Counted from the stretch's first letter, positions 1 to 11,464 are shown. The stretch: 64,000 bases of DNA from Caprella mutica (GCA_947561585.1 CANNZV010001131.1:1-64000); one strand, 5' to 3'. Notes: generated by a model from the sequence alone, not told the origin. Made by a program: numbers and translations.

Positions 1-60
1 CTATTCAGTAATGAACTACAAAAGTGTCAATAAGGATTAAATAGTATAGGTAAATAAGGA

Positions 61-180
61 TTTAAAAACAGGGGGGCTCATGACCGGGAGGGCTCATGAC
101 CGGGGGGGCTCTTGACCGGGGGCTTATGACCTAGGGGGGCTCATGACCGGGGGGGTTCATGACCGGGGGGGCTTATGACC
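61..180. repeat. G-rich short tandem array
   Basis: Six or so imperfect copies of a unit of about 16-20 bp, a run of G followed by CTCATGACC or CTTATGACC. It resembles the word-like terminal arrays of the foldback elements elsewhere in the window, but no inverted partner is visible here. The element may extend left of the window. Confidence 0.75.
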
Positions 181-224
181 TACACCCCTTCTACATAGGC
201 TAGGCAGTTACTGCGCTGTCCTCA

Positions 225-388
225 GAATAGGGTAAGTTCCAAATTATCAGGCGATTTCAAATCTTCGGACACGTATGAAATATAGTATATAGCTACCTAA
301 TAGCTAATTAAAATAAAAGTTAATTTAACATAGTTTTTCTTACGCGACCGAAAATGTGGAGCCGTCCGATATTTCGGAACTTATCCTA
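225..388. mobile_element. Palindromic MITE, family A
   Basis: The sequence begins GGGTAAGTTCC and ends in the complementary GGAACTTATCC. Inner arms also pair (TTCGGACACG against CGCGACCGAAAA). A second, better-preserved copy lies at 32216-32400, and a one-sided fragment occurs near 5303-5345. There is no coding capacity. The superfamily cannot be assigned from the ends alone. Confidence 0.65.
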
Positions 389-1027
389 GTATCTTAAGTA
401 AAGTGGTCTGATAATCTATATATTTTAAAACTAGTTGGTGTACCTATAGGTAGGGTTACACAGCCTTATTCGGCTCTTTAATTTCTAATTGTGACCCTAT
501 TAAGAGAGTCTCAAAATCATTCTGAAATTAGTTTAGCTATATACTGAATTGTTGAACATCATAATTTAAGCTCAATTTATGATAGGTTCTATTCATTTCA
601 CGAGTGCCTTGAAGTCATGATGGTTATTAACGTTTCTGAGATAAGAGACCGCAGTTAGTTAAAGTGCCGTATTTACCTACTTGACCCTAGTTTTCTATGA
701 CTGGGAGAACTCCATCCAGGGAGGTAGTCGGAGGAGAACACCGTCCAGGGATTTAGCAGGGAGAACTCCAACCAAAGGTGAGCCTTTTGATATATTATAC
801 TTTCTTGGTATTTAATTAAAGTCTACATTATGAGTTTATAATGAACAAAATTAGCTAGAAAAATCCATTGCATTTATTAGAGCTAAATTTATACTGCATC
901 TGAAGATTTATAATTAGTTTAACATTCTATATAAATAATTTACCTATATGAAAGAATTCTCAGTTAATAATTCGTTTCATTTCTTTATTAATATATGGTT
1001 TTCTATATTTTCTGAATCTACTTTCAG
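389..1027. other. Intergenic or intronic AT-rich DNA with a small word array
   Basis: No gene is visible. At 702-780 there are three degenerate copies of a GGGAGAACTCCAACC-like word, again resembling a foldback arm. A polypyrimidine tract and CAG acceptor just before 1028 lead into the putative exons that follow. Confidence 0.5.
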
Positions 1028-1039
1028 ATCTTGATGAAG

Positions 1040-1398
1040 AATTGATGAAGTAGATCAACGTCATCAACTATCGGAGTCCTCTTCAATTCCTTTGAATGGT
1101 TCAGGAACAATTATGCTAGGTCAAAGTAAGTATTTGAAAATATTAGATGATTTCTAAATATGTATTTGCAATATGATTAGCTCTTACTTTTTCATATGCT
1201 TTTAGGGATTCCAGACATGAAAAGAATATTGAAGCTGTCGCTATCTCATCACAAAAGGAAAAAGAGTAGGTGATATTATTGATAATGTATATGAACGATA
1301 CTGTGAATTTCTATTCAATATATATTAATATACGAATCTCTTATTTCAGGAATTGGCAACCTATAGTCGTGAAAGAAAGTGACGAGAATTCAAATTAA
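1040..1398 (+). CDS. Probable 3-exon 3' end of an unidentified gene
   Basis: Three blocks separated by consensus splice sites share one open frame: an exon ending at 1125 (donor GTAAGTA), 1206-1269 (donor GTGATA, or an alternative donor at 1266) and 1350-1398, ending in TAA. AATAAA follows at 1409-1414, as expected after a last exon. The encoded tail is basic then acidic, rich in Lys/Arg/Ser, and I recognise no domain. The first exon is uncertain. The obvious acceptor at 1027 would put two TGA codons in frame, so I start at the internal AG before 1040. A short near-duplication (TTGATGAAGA ATTGATGAAG) there may have damaged the frame. It could be a pseudogene or the end of a gene lying to the left. 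Confidence 0.35.
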
Positions 1399-1408
1399 AT
1401 TTCTAAAT

Positions 1409-1414
1409 AATAAA
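1409..1414 (+). terminator. Candidate polyadenylation signal
   Basis: AATAAA lies 11 bases after the putative stop codon at 1396-1398. Common by chance in AT-rich DNA, so it only supports the exon call weakly. Confidence 0.3.
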
Positions 1415-1821
1415 TCTAAAACTTAAATGTTTATATTTCGTTTTCAATTTGACCTTGGTAATTCTATTAGCATATTTCAATATCAGTGCCTATGAGTAAG
1501 ATGAATTGCACTAAAATATGGTTTAGAAGATAAAGGCTTTATCATTAATTTATTATTCATTAGGTTATAGTACAATTGCAGTATATCAAAGATTTATCAA
1601 CTTTTGTAATCTAGCCTGGTTAATTAATTCATCTAGCCTACCTATTTATCACTACGTAAAGTTATTTATGTCATCTAACTACTTATTTATAAACTGACCT
1701 GATGAGATTACTTATTCAATCTAATCTATTAATTTACAACTGATAGCCATATATCAATTCATAGGATCGAAAACATTTCAAAAAGCAAGGATAGGTCTAG
1801 GTGATCAATTATTTTTTTAAA

Positions 1822-2420
1822 TTAAAGGTCCCCTCCAAGCAAATATTTTTATTGCTTTATTCAACGAGGCTAATGTTTCTTATCATTTTGCTGCAAACCG
1901 CATCGAATTAGGTAGCATATTTTTAATTTTATATGATTTTAAAGATTTTTATAATCAAAACTCTACACAACCTATTTTAATTCCGACTTACTAATTTAAG
2001 AAATTTTCAGCCTGAAGAAAAAGAATGTACACCATTTGTTTTGATTGTCAACTCCGTATTAGGTTTAATAAATCCATTTATTATTCGTGTAAAGGTAAAA
2101 AATTGGATAAACTTATTATTGAAACGTTTATATACTTTAGGAAACAATTAATATCTAAAATAATGACCGAAAACTCATGGTTTGTTTAAAAAAATCAAAT
2201 TTGTAATCAAAACAAAGAGTGTACAATCTTCTTCTTGAACATCAGATTAGTGATTCGCTCAATTGTTGCTCACAGAGTACTAAAAAACTTTAAAAACAAA
2301 TTATAAAATATATACTGAACCGAATTGTATGCAGTTAGCAGAATAATGATCGTAGACCTTAGTTCTATAATATTAAGTTATAAACTCAAATTTTTCCCGG
2401 AGCCTGGAGAGGACCTTTAA
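1822..2420. mobile_element. TTAA-flanked MITE, family B, copy 1
   Basis: The element is flanked by TTAA on both sides and has terminal inverted repeats AGGTCCCCTCCA / TGGAGAGGACCT. A second, shorter copy lies at 34324-34804 in the opposite orientation, also with TTAA at both ends. Interior blocks are shared, for example the stretch around the TTTTGATTGTCAA motif. TTAA duplication is typical of piggyBac-type and some Kolobok-type transposons. The TIR does not show the usual piggyBac CCC start, so the class is an inference. No transposase is encoded. Confidence 0.7.
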
Positions 2421-2613
2421 AATAGTATGCATATCACAGAAGCAAAAGTAGAAAATAAATGTGAACATGTTAGATTTGGTCCTAGAAAATAAATAGTCTA
2501 ATCTAATTGATAGTGACTGAAAAAGTCTTGTAAAAAGTCTGGCTACTGCTAACCAGTCCGATATTTCAACCTACACTATAATAGTAACTGTTGATATACA
2601 TTTACTTAGTTTA

Positions 2614-3290
2614 CAAGTAGTTGATATAACCAACACGAGAAGATGATATAACCTAACCGAGTAGTTGATATAACCTACACGAGTAGTTGATATCACCTAT
2701 ACGAGTAGTTAATGTAACCTACACGAGTAGTTGGTATAACCTACACGAATAGTTGGTATAACCTACACGAGTAGTTAGTATAACCTACACAAGTAGTTGG
2801 TATGACCTACACAAGCAGTGGGTATAACCTACACGAGTAGTTGATATAACCTAACCGAGTAGTTGGTATAACCTACACGAGTAGTTAGTATAACCTACAC
2901 GAGTAGTTGGTATGACCTACACAAGCAGTGGGTATAACCTACACGAGTAGTTGATATAACCTAACCGAGTAGTTGATATAACCTACATGAGTAGTTGATA
3001 TCACCTATACGAGTAGTTAATGTAACCTACACGAGTAGTTGGTATAACTTACACGAGTAGTTGGTATAACTTACACGAGTAGTTGGTATAACCTACACAA
3101 GCAGTTGGTATATAACTTACACGAGTAGTTAGTATAACCTACACGAGTAGTTGGTATAACACATAGGAGTGATTGGAGAAACATACACAAGTAGTTGATG
3201 TAACCTTGTTCTGTAGTTGTTTTAACCATTACATATAATTGGTTCAACCAACACGAGCAGTTTTGACTATCACAGGTAGTTGTTGTGACC
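2614..3290. repeat. 22-bp minisatellite with higher-order structure
   Basis: About 27-30 imperfect copies of GAGTAGTTGGTATAACCTAC plus AC. Variant units recur in order: a block at 2771 repeats at 2881 (110 bp, five units), and a block with the TATCACCTAT variant at 2691 repeats at 2999 (308 bp, fourteen units). The array decays into GTAGTTGTTTTAACC-like words toward 3290. Short open frames over it are by-products of the repeat. Confidence 0.9.
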
Positions 3291-4730
3291 ATCGGGAATT
3301 AAAAATAATCAACTCACATATGTGTTGTTTTAACCAACGTCAATTTAACTCATATTAAATAGTACCTGCAACTCACCACGTAGGTAGGCGCACAGATAAA
3401 CCATAAAATTTAGTCAAAACAAATCAAATATGATTTGATTCAACTAATCCTTTCTCTGTGTGCGGAAAATTCGTTCTCAGAAAATTCGTTCACGGAAAAT
3501 TCATCCTTTTCTTAATCATATAAATCATTTAAAGCATTGCATTTTAGCTTCAATATGAATAGAAAAAAACATAATTGAGTGTTAACAATGTATGTAAGAG
3601 ATAATTGCAGTCGCATAGAATCTGGTTAGATGAAAGTAACGCATATATTCAGCAGTTGTAACTGCTGAATAAAAATTCGTTCAATGTAGCTAATATATTA
3701 TGTTAATAATGTTATATATAATTAAAAAGAAAAATAACATAATCAAATATTTAAATTAAATAGCTGAACTTTTCAGCTATGCAAAACATAAGTAATACAC
3801 AGAGAGAAAAGTTTAATATGGTCATATTTAATCGGTCATAAATTTATGCTTTGGATCAATTTATTACGTGAGTTGGTTGAACTTTATTCTGTTTTCATGT
3901 GTGTAAAAACAACTATGACATGGTGTGTCATCAAACATTAGTTAATTCAATTTATTTTATGGATTGAATCAACTTACTATGAGAGTTAAAAGTTACTTTT
4001 TTTGAAAATTTTAACGTATTTAGAAACAACTATGACAGAGTGTATTGTAGTAACTCACAAAGACTGTTAATCCAATGTATTTGATTAATAAATTACCTTA
4101 CCATGAGAGAATTGGTGCTACTTTTTTTAAGTTTAGAAGTGAGTCAAAACGACTGTTTTGTTTTAACCAACGTTAATTTAACTTATTTAAATTAGTACCT
4201 GCAACTCACCTCGTAGGTAGGGGCAAAATCAAACCATTTATAAAACTACTAACTAATCCTTTCTTTGTGTGTAGTAGTAAGAAAAAGGCCGTTTCATTCG
4301 AGGTTCTATAGGTTCTTTCGCCGAAAACACTACCCAAATAACGTACATATTTTATAGTAAAAAACAGTAAAGTGTTTTTTACTATTTTTACCCCCAACCG
4401 GACCGCTAACCGAACCTTAGGTGGACTTTATTTCTTTAGATTTATGAAATATAGTGTTTCATTTTAATCAGATTAGTTACTATTACTATCTATCTATCAA
4501 TCCTAGTGTTTCATAAGACAATCATAAATTGTGCATTGTGCAGTACGACAAACTTAATGGACACATCTATGTACTATTACCTATAACATACATTTAACCA
4601 CTTTATATCAAATATTTATCATAACATTTTCTTCCATTTAAATCAATTATTTTGCGTTAAATGGACGAATTTTCCGTGGATGAATTTTCTGTGGACGAAT
4701 ATTCTGTGGACGAATTTTCCGGTCACGCTC
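3291..4730. mobile_element. Foldback element with GGACGAATTTTC word arrays
   Basis: The left arm (3471-3512) carries three copies of a CGGAAAATTCGTTC-like word. The right arm (4668-4725) carries four copies of the complementary GTGGACGAATTTTCC. Inside are two direct repeats that begin TTAGTACCTGCAACTCACC (about 3363 and 4193) and a tandem pair of about 120 bp around 3900-4135 containing AACAACTATGACA. The core at 4390-4450 (GGACCGCTAACC, CCTTAGGTG) is shared with the foldback element at 59140-60020. No transposase is seen. Confidence 0.6.
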
Positions 4731-4862
4731 AAAAAGTATTGAACCAGATTGCATGAAACTTGGTGGGAAGATTCGTAATTATCAAGTCACCAGTTTATTG
4801 AAGAGAACCGGTTAAAGCGACGGCGAAGGTATGCGCTCTACCAAGTACACGTAATCTAGATA
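4731..4862 (-). repeat. Fragment of interspersed repeat family C
   Basis: Read on the minus strand this begins with GGTAGAGCGCATACCTTCGC and continues into the CACCAAGTTTCATGCAAT text. It matches the starts of the two longer copies at 5838-6372 and 25335-25870. Confidence 0.7.
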
Positions 4863-5430
4863 CTAATGTAATCATTCTATATTATTATGCATACGTTTAT
4901 TGATTATTTATATATTGTTTAGTTACTTCAGTTAATATTGAGATATTTTTAAATGATATATATAAAGTTAATAATTACTGTGAAATAACGTTATTTACAT
5001 TTTTTTCTAATTTAAGGTACCTACCAATAAGAGTATTATTTCGTCTGAATAACCATTTGAAAATAACTCAATTAGGAGGTTCATTTTATCCTCTATGGTA
5101 TCATGACAATTTTTCATTTATTTCAGTATCCGCTGTGATTAGTGAGATAAAACGTTTTCTATAGTATGGTAGCCAAAGAAAATTCCTACCTTCACCTCCG
5201 AAACTAACATAAATTGAGCAATAAACTATAACTTCAAAGTAAACAGTATGCAAAATCACAGATACAGCATACATGAAATATTTGGAAATTTGAAACAAGT
5301 TAGGGTATGTTTCGAGTTATCGGACAGTTCGACATTTTCGATTAGCTATATAAGATTATTTTTTACATTATTTTCAGTTTTTTACTATTTAACTATTATC
5401 AAATAAAGTTTTAATAAGGGGTCATTTCAC

Positions 5431-5472
5431 AATCAGTTTTGCCTGACGGAATTCCTTCAGGCGAAACTGATT
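5431..5472. repeat. Near-perfect 42-bp palindrome
   Basis: AATCAGTTTTGCCTGA pairs with TTCAGGCGAAACTGATT around a GGAATTCC centre, with about two mispaired positions per arm. It would form a strong hairpin in single-stranded DNA or RNA. It may be a tiny MITE or a replication-error palindrome. Confidence 0.7.
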
Positions 5473-5837
5473 GTGATTGGGAGTATTTTAGGCTAGTCAG
5501 TCCGACTGCCAGTTGTCCGGATGAGAATCAAGTGATGCTTGATTTTTGAGGCGGGGCTTAACCGGCTTCAGTGTTTTGAAGGGAAAACTGTACGTGAATG
5601 GTTAGCAATGAGTGCGTGCTGACACTGATTTAGCATTGAAAGACTCTTGACTTAGTCATACTTGGTTTCTTTAAATCAGAATGCTACAAACCCTAACTAA
5701 TTTTCACAAATAGTGGAGGCTATTTAGAAGGCTTGAACTGGCGTCCCTCGGAAGAATGCCCCCCGCCCTTTTTCAATTTATTTCTTTTAAAATTTGCCCC
5801 CCGTAGCCCCTTGGCAGGATATTTAAATAAATAGATT

Positions 5838-6372
5838 ACGTGCACTCGGTAGAGCGCATACCTTCGCCGCTGCTTTGGCTCGTTTTCTTTCAAAATCTAA
5901 TAAACTGCATGATGACTGGATAATGACCAATCGTCCAACCGATTTTCATGCAATATGGTTAAATATTTTTTGAGTTATAAATGATCTTGACCTTTGACCG
6001 GATTACCCCCAAAATTATACCAGATGATTTCTAGACATTGACCAATCGTCCCATCAAATTTTAGACAAATTGGTTGAATACTTCTTGAGTTATGAGTTAT
6101 TGTGTTATAAATGGCCTTGACCTTGATCTCTGACCCGATCGCTCCCAAAATCTAACAATATGGTTCTTTTATATTGATTGACCAGTCATCCCACCAAGTT
6201 TCATGCAATATAGTTCAATACTTTTTGAGTTATAAATGACTATGACCTTCGACCGGATCGATCCCAAAATTCTACCATTGACCAATCGTTCCACCAAATT
6301 TCAGGCAATTTGATTGAACGTTTTTTTCAGTTATGCGAATAACAAGATGATAATTAAATAAATAAATGCCGT
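5838..6372 (+). repeat. Interspersed repeat family C, copy 1
   Basis: The copy starts with CTCGGTAGAGCGCATACC and contains four to five degenerate internal repeats of about 100-115 bp, each carrying GACCAATCGT, TTTCATGCAAT or TTTCAGACAA, CTTTTTGAGTTAT and TTGACCTTTGACC. It ends in AATAACAAGATGATAA then AAATAAATAAATG. The copy at 25335-25870 has the same order. The head resembles the D-arm of a tRNA, but I see no convincing B box. Confidence 0.8.
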
Positions 6373-6621
6373 GTAAAATATAACCTTTCTGCATTCTGCT
6401 AAGATAATAATGAAGTGGCAAAGATAAAAAGGGGGTTCGTGTCTTGGGTCGAGAGGGCTCGTGGGCTTATGCCAGAAGCCGCCTTGAACACCATGCTAGT
6501 CTATCCTGCACTTTGCGTTAGAAAACGTCCTCTGGTATAAATTATTATGGAATTAGAAACTGTTTAATAATTTAAAAAAATATTCCATTCTACTTTTTAT
6601 ACGATGTTCATTGTAAATACA

Positions 6622-7553
6622 GGGTCGGTCTAAAAAAACGAAACCCAAATTTGAATTAATATATCTGAAAAACTAATAATGTTACGATTTTTTTAAAACA
6701 ACCATTTTGTTAGTCTACTTCTTTTTATATAAACAGTGAAAAATTTAAAAAATATTCACCAATCAATATCAATGCAAAAGTGATTGTAGTGAACGGTGTC
6801 AAAAGTATGTTTGCGCACAAATATCAAAATTACGAAAATTATTTTTATTGCAGAAAAATATTCCTTTATAACATATTAATAACAAACCATTATTAATTAT
6901 ATATTTAATTTTAAATTCTTCCTTACTATCTACCGACTCCTTCCACATGTCACCCATTTCTTGACATAATTCAATCCTTGTTCTCATTGCTGTAAATTCA
7001 CTTCACTTGTGATTCTCTCCTTCAAGTCGTCTGAGTTAGCAGGTCGAGTAGAGTATACTTTACTCGTCAGATTTCCCCATAGGAAAAATCACAGGGTGTT
7101 AAGTCCGGTGATATTTGTGGCCATTCAATCGAATGGATTAGTTACGATTGACATCAGTTAGAACAAGGATTGAATAATGTCCGTCAAGAAATGGATTACA
7201 TGCGTAGATAGTCGGTAGATGGTAAGGATGAAATTAAGACTAAATATTCATTAAATGATGGCTTGCTTGTATGTGCGCATATTATGTTATGACGTGTTGA
7301 GTTTTTCTCAATTGTGTTAATATAAAAAAAATATTGTCATAATATTTGTATGTGCGCAAGCCAACTTTTGACCCGTTTACTATAATCACAATTTCATTAA
7401 TACTTATTGTTGTATCTTTTTGAATTTTTTTCTATTTATATAAAATTAGTAGACAAACACGATAGTCTCTTTGAAAAAATCATAACTATAGTAGTTTTTG
7501 AGATATATCAGTTCAAAGTTGGGTTTCGTTTTCTCTTAGACTCACCCAGTGTA
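6622..7553. mobile_element. Snap-back mariner-like element
   Basis: The ends are CAGGGTCGGTCTAA and TTAGACTCACCCAGTG, next to TA, and the arms stay complementary for hundreds of bases. On the minus strand, 7135-6799 encodes a decayed transposase C-terminus, including a recognisable WPQISPDLTPCDF catalytic-loop motif followed by stop codons. From 7148 rightward the same C-terminal DNA reappears on the plus strand. The element is thus two inverted copies of one transposon 3' end and cannot make an enzyme. Confidence 0.65.
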
Positions 7554-8088
7554 TAGATGGAAATATTCTTATTCATAATTCAAACTATAATAAATTTTGG
7601 AAATAACCTATACAGAGTCATCAATTTTAGCGTTACAATTAATTTCAAATTGAATATTTTTAATTTTTTCAATGTTACTCAATTTTCGACACTTTCTAAT
7701 GAATTTATAATACAGGGCGACACAAAAACTCCGAAACAAACAAATATATCAGATAAGAAATTTAAATAGGTAAAACAACATGAAAAGTGCTTAAGCCCTG
7801 TCCACACGGTAAGTTTTTTTTAGAGAAATGACAAACTTAATGACAAACTTATCGTCAGTTTTCAAGGAGGGTCTACACGGTCAATTTTTTTCGCCAAAAG
7901 TTTAAGGTTCACTGGCGTCAGTTTTGTCAAAATTAAAGGGGCAGTAAACTTTGTAAATAAATGTCATTTTTTTCTAATAAAACGATTGCCTAGTAAGAAT
8001 AAAGCATTCATGTAGAATTGTAATGTTCAATAAAATCTAATAATGGAAATATATCAATTTATATATAATTAATTTCTTAACAAATAGT

Positions 8089-8796
8089 AAAGGGCCGTAC
8101 ACACGTAGGGTTTTTTGAGTCTTTCCACCAGACTTTTTTCTCAGCTTTTCCACCAGACTTTTGATTCAAAAGTCAATAGCGTCCACACGTGGATTGACTT
8201 TTGAATCTCGTGGATTTACGTGCCGTGCAATTAATACTCCTATCGGCGATATAAGCCCTCCCCCATTTTTTAAACTAGGTAACTAACCTAGGTTATAGGT
8301 AGTTAATAACTATTTATTTACTAAAGAACTACTTACATAGATTACTAAGATTAGTTAGTTACTAATTATAAAAAAATAAAGGCATTGGCTTATATAGGTA
8401 ATATGTTGAAATGAATAAAATAAAAATAGTGGTGTGTTATTTTACTAAAATATATTATAGGTACTAAAAAAAATTTAAGAAACATAACTACTATCAATTT
8501 TACTGGCAGTCTTTTATAAAAAGATGAAATTTCTTTACCTCAAAGGTAAAGAAATGAAAGGAGCAAAGATTGGCTAAAAATCCTGTTATTTTACAATATA
8601 ATTTATTAGTTGACAGTAGCTATACGGAGATTTCTAAAATTGCACCTGTTGATTGGGGGAAAATAATAAAACATGTAGGTTGTTGAAAAGTCTCGGACTT
8701 TCGGTGCAAAATTTAAGTCTCGTGGAAAAAGTGGGAGGAGCTTAGCAAAAAGTCGGGTGGAAAGACTGTAAAAACCCTACGTGTGTACGGCCCTTA
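8089..8796. mobile_element. MITE family D, about 0.7 kb
   Basis: The terminal inverted repeats are AAGGGCCGTACACACGTAGG and its complement at 8777-8795. Inner arms contain CTTTCCACCAGAC and GGTGGAAAGAC. A 74-bp miniature with the same ends lies at 29309-29382. The interior is AT-rich and non-coding. The nearby 7795-7930 (CCCTGTCCACACGGT, repeated as GTCTACACGGT) may be a fragment of a related element. Confidence 0.7.
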
Positions 8797-8904
8797 ACTC
8801 TCAACATATTTGATAGTTATATTTAAACAATATAATTGCTGTGTTTCAATAGTTCATAGTCAGTTACGTTTAATTGTGTGAAATTAATAGAATTATAAAT
8901 AAAA

Positions 8905-10100
8905 AGGTCAGGAGAGGGAGTTGTGGAGCTGACTGAGGTTGCGGAGAGATATGGGCTGGAAATTAATGCAAGGAAGAGTCAATGCATGATCTTTAACTCA
9001 GATGAGGCAGTGGTAGAGGTAGAAGGGACAGCGGTTGTTGAGGAGATGAGGTATTTGAGTGTGAAGGTGCAAGGACAGAGGAATTTATTTAAAGGACAGA
9101 GAGAGCAGATGGTTACGACAGCAAAGAAGATGAGCATGCTCACTAGCAGTGTAATAGAGAAGAGCTGCCACAGAGTGTTGATTGGTAAGGGATATTGGAA
9201 GGGAGTGGTGTTGCCGAGAGTGCTGTATGGCTCGGAGGTGGTGAGAATGAGGGTGGAGGATATACGGGAGATTCAAAAGCAGGAGAATGCAGCCATGAGA
9301 AGAATGCTGGGAGCGCCAAAATGGGCCACAGTAGCTGGAATGAGGGGTGAAGTTGGCATTGGCACAGTAAGGAGCAGGGTGGCCAGAGGAAGAATTCAGT
9401 ATGCGAGAAGAGTGGAGCAGGGAGATAATAGGATGCTGCGGATGATCATGGGAAGCAGCAGAGAAGGAAGAAGAAGTGAGTGGTGGGAGGAGACTAGAAG
9501 GTGTTTGCAGTGGGCGATGGTGGGAGAGGAGGAGCTGAAGGAGATGAGCGGAAGTGAAGTGAAGAGAAGAGTGGCCAGAGTGGTGGAGGCTGAATGGAGG
9601 ATGGAGATGGAATCTAGGAGTAGTCTGAGGATATACAGGAGGTTTAAGCTGGAGATGAGAGAGGAGGACTATGGTGGGAGCTTAGAGTCGAGAATTTGGT
9701 TCGCTGCTAGAACCAACTGCATGAGACTTGGCGACAGAAGGTGGGGAGAGAGTAGGGAGTGCAGGCTGTGTGACTTTGAACTTGAGGACCAGCAGCACTT
9801 TGTACTCGATTGTGACAGGCTGGAGGAAGTTAGGAGAGAGGCAGTGGAGCTACAGAGACCGAGAGTGATGGATAGAGAGGAGGTGATGGGATGTTTTCTG
9901 TTTGGAGAACAAGGTGAAGCGGAGACGAGAGGTATAGTGCTGAGGATGTGGAGGGCGAGAGAGAGGATGATGAACGTGGAGGAATGAAGAGGTGGGATGA
10001 CTGAAGCGGACGAATAAATAGAACATGAATCTGTGTTTCAGGAAGAAGACTGCAGACCTGACAGCAAAGGAGACCTCTGCAAATATACCTCATTGGACAT
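8905..10100 (+). pseudogene. 5'-truncated non-LTR retrotransposon, ORF2 C-terminal half
   Basis: An uninterrupted frame of about 354 codons (8923-9987) begins inside a reverse transcriptase: GLEINARKSQCMIFN is the conserved block after the catalytic palm. It continues through a basic thumb/linker region to a Cys/His motif near the C-terminus (CRLCDFELEDQQHFVLDC). The fingers, the palm YxDD box and the endonuclease are missing, so this is the usual 5' truncation. The frame uses far more G than its surroundings. It resembles CR1/L2-type elements, but the clade is not assigned. The intact frame suggests a fairly recent insertion. Its 3' tail (10053-10100) has an inverted copy at 10311-10355. Confidence 0.75.
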
Positions 10101-10310
10101 TGGACATCTATGTTAAGTTTTTTCCTAGACCCTGATTTTTTAGGGCAAATTATCCTGAAAATCAAAGTCACTCATATGGCAACACTAGTTTAGCCTGAAT
10201 GATAATCTGAGACGGGGAGTTACAGTGGCGGGATTTAAACTGTCTAGCAAGTCGCAACAGGTTCAATGTCCAAGGAGCCTGAGGTACTTACTAGTACTTC
10301 CATGCCTGAG

Positions 10311-10355
10311 GTATATTTGCTGCTTGCAGAGGTCTCCTTTGCTGTCAAATGAATA
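10311..10355 (-). repeat. Inverted copy of the LINE tail
   Basis: On the minus strand this reads GACAGCAAAGGAGACCTCTG then ATATACCTCA, matching 10057-10092 apart from a 7-base insertion. It places two LINE 3' tails head to head about 0.2 kb apart. Confidence 0.6.
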
Positions 10356-11464
10356 CATTAAAAAAAGGTTCGTGCGAAGTTGCAATTCCTTGAATCCCAC
10401 GGATTCCCACCACAGGTTCAGTCAACTTCAGTGTTTCTATACCTTGAGTTACAGCAATTCTATGAAACACTAACTAAAAGCCAACTTGCCAAGGTATGAT
10501 GCTGAATAAATTGATTCTCTTTGTTTTGATATCAAATTCTATGATCAAACAAGAAACAATGCATGTTTGACCTAGCCTTTGGGCTCTAGCCTCTAGGTAG
10601 GTACCTAGTTAGCTAGCTAATAGCTAGTTTTTTTAATTATATATTTAAGGTAATCGGTTTTTTAATGTTTCTCCTATTTTATACCTTTATATGAATATTA
10701 TTCAATTATACCTACCTACGGTAGGTAACATACCTAATTAGCCAGACTGCAGAATCGCCGCCTGAATGTATCTCTTCTCCAGCTGCCCCGCAGAGATTTT
10801 TATTTGAGAGTTACTCTCTGACTCTCCGCAGCAGATTCAGAATCTCCCGCAGGCTCGCAGCTAAATTAATGGCAACTTAAGAATTAACTCAAAATCTCCC
10901 GCAGCTGAATTAATGGTAACTTAAAAATTAATTCATGATCTCCTCCTGCAGTTGAGCAGAGATCTCTAATTTCTAAATTTCAATAAAAAAAACTCACACA
11001 GAGAGTCCTGAGTCTTGGATAAATTTTCCATATTCTGCAGACTGGGACTGGCTAATTAGAAGCTGACATTAAAAAAAAAAATGTGTAGCTAGTCTGTAGA
11101 CTAGATTATTTTTTTGACTGAATATTAGTAAACACTAACTCTCGAGTCTGTAAAGTCGGAGCCAAGCCCATGTTTCATAGGCTGGCAAACTCTTAAGCCC
11201 AATTTTCACACAAATTCTGAACCAAGGTCCAAACCACTTTTTGCTCATTTTCGAAAATTTCAAACTAAATTTAACATGGGAACATTACCAGGTTTCAAAG
11301 TGTGGCATGAAAGTCGTCAGTTTAGTGTGAAAATAGATCCAGGTCCTGAGGTCGCCACATTTAAGATACTTTTAAAGAAGAAATTAGATTATGTAGTGAA
11401 GAATTTGCACTTGAAAATAGGTATTCTCATGTCTGATGCATGTGCATCTCTAATCCAGTTGATA
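10356..11464. other. No gene recognised
   Basis: AT-rich DNA with a Cys/Gln-poor patchwork at 10740-11060 in which CTCCCGCAG and TTAATGGYAACTTAA words recur two or three times. Short open frames here show no recognisable motifs. Confidence 0.4.

Noticed and set aside
2614..3290. CRISPR-like array
   Set aside because: The repeats are contiguous with no unique spacers, and the window is eukaryotic.
9085..10171. Minus-strand open frames over the LINE
   Set aside because: Shadows of the G-rich reverse-transcriptase frame; no motifs of their own.
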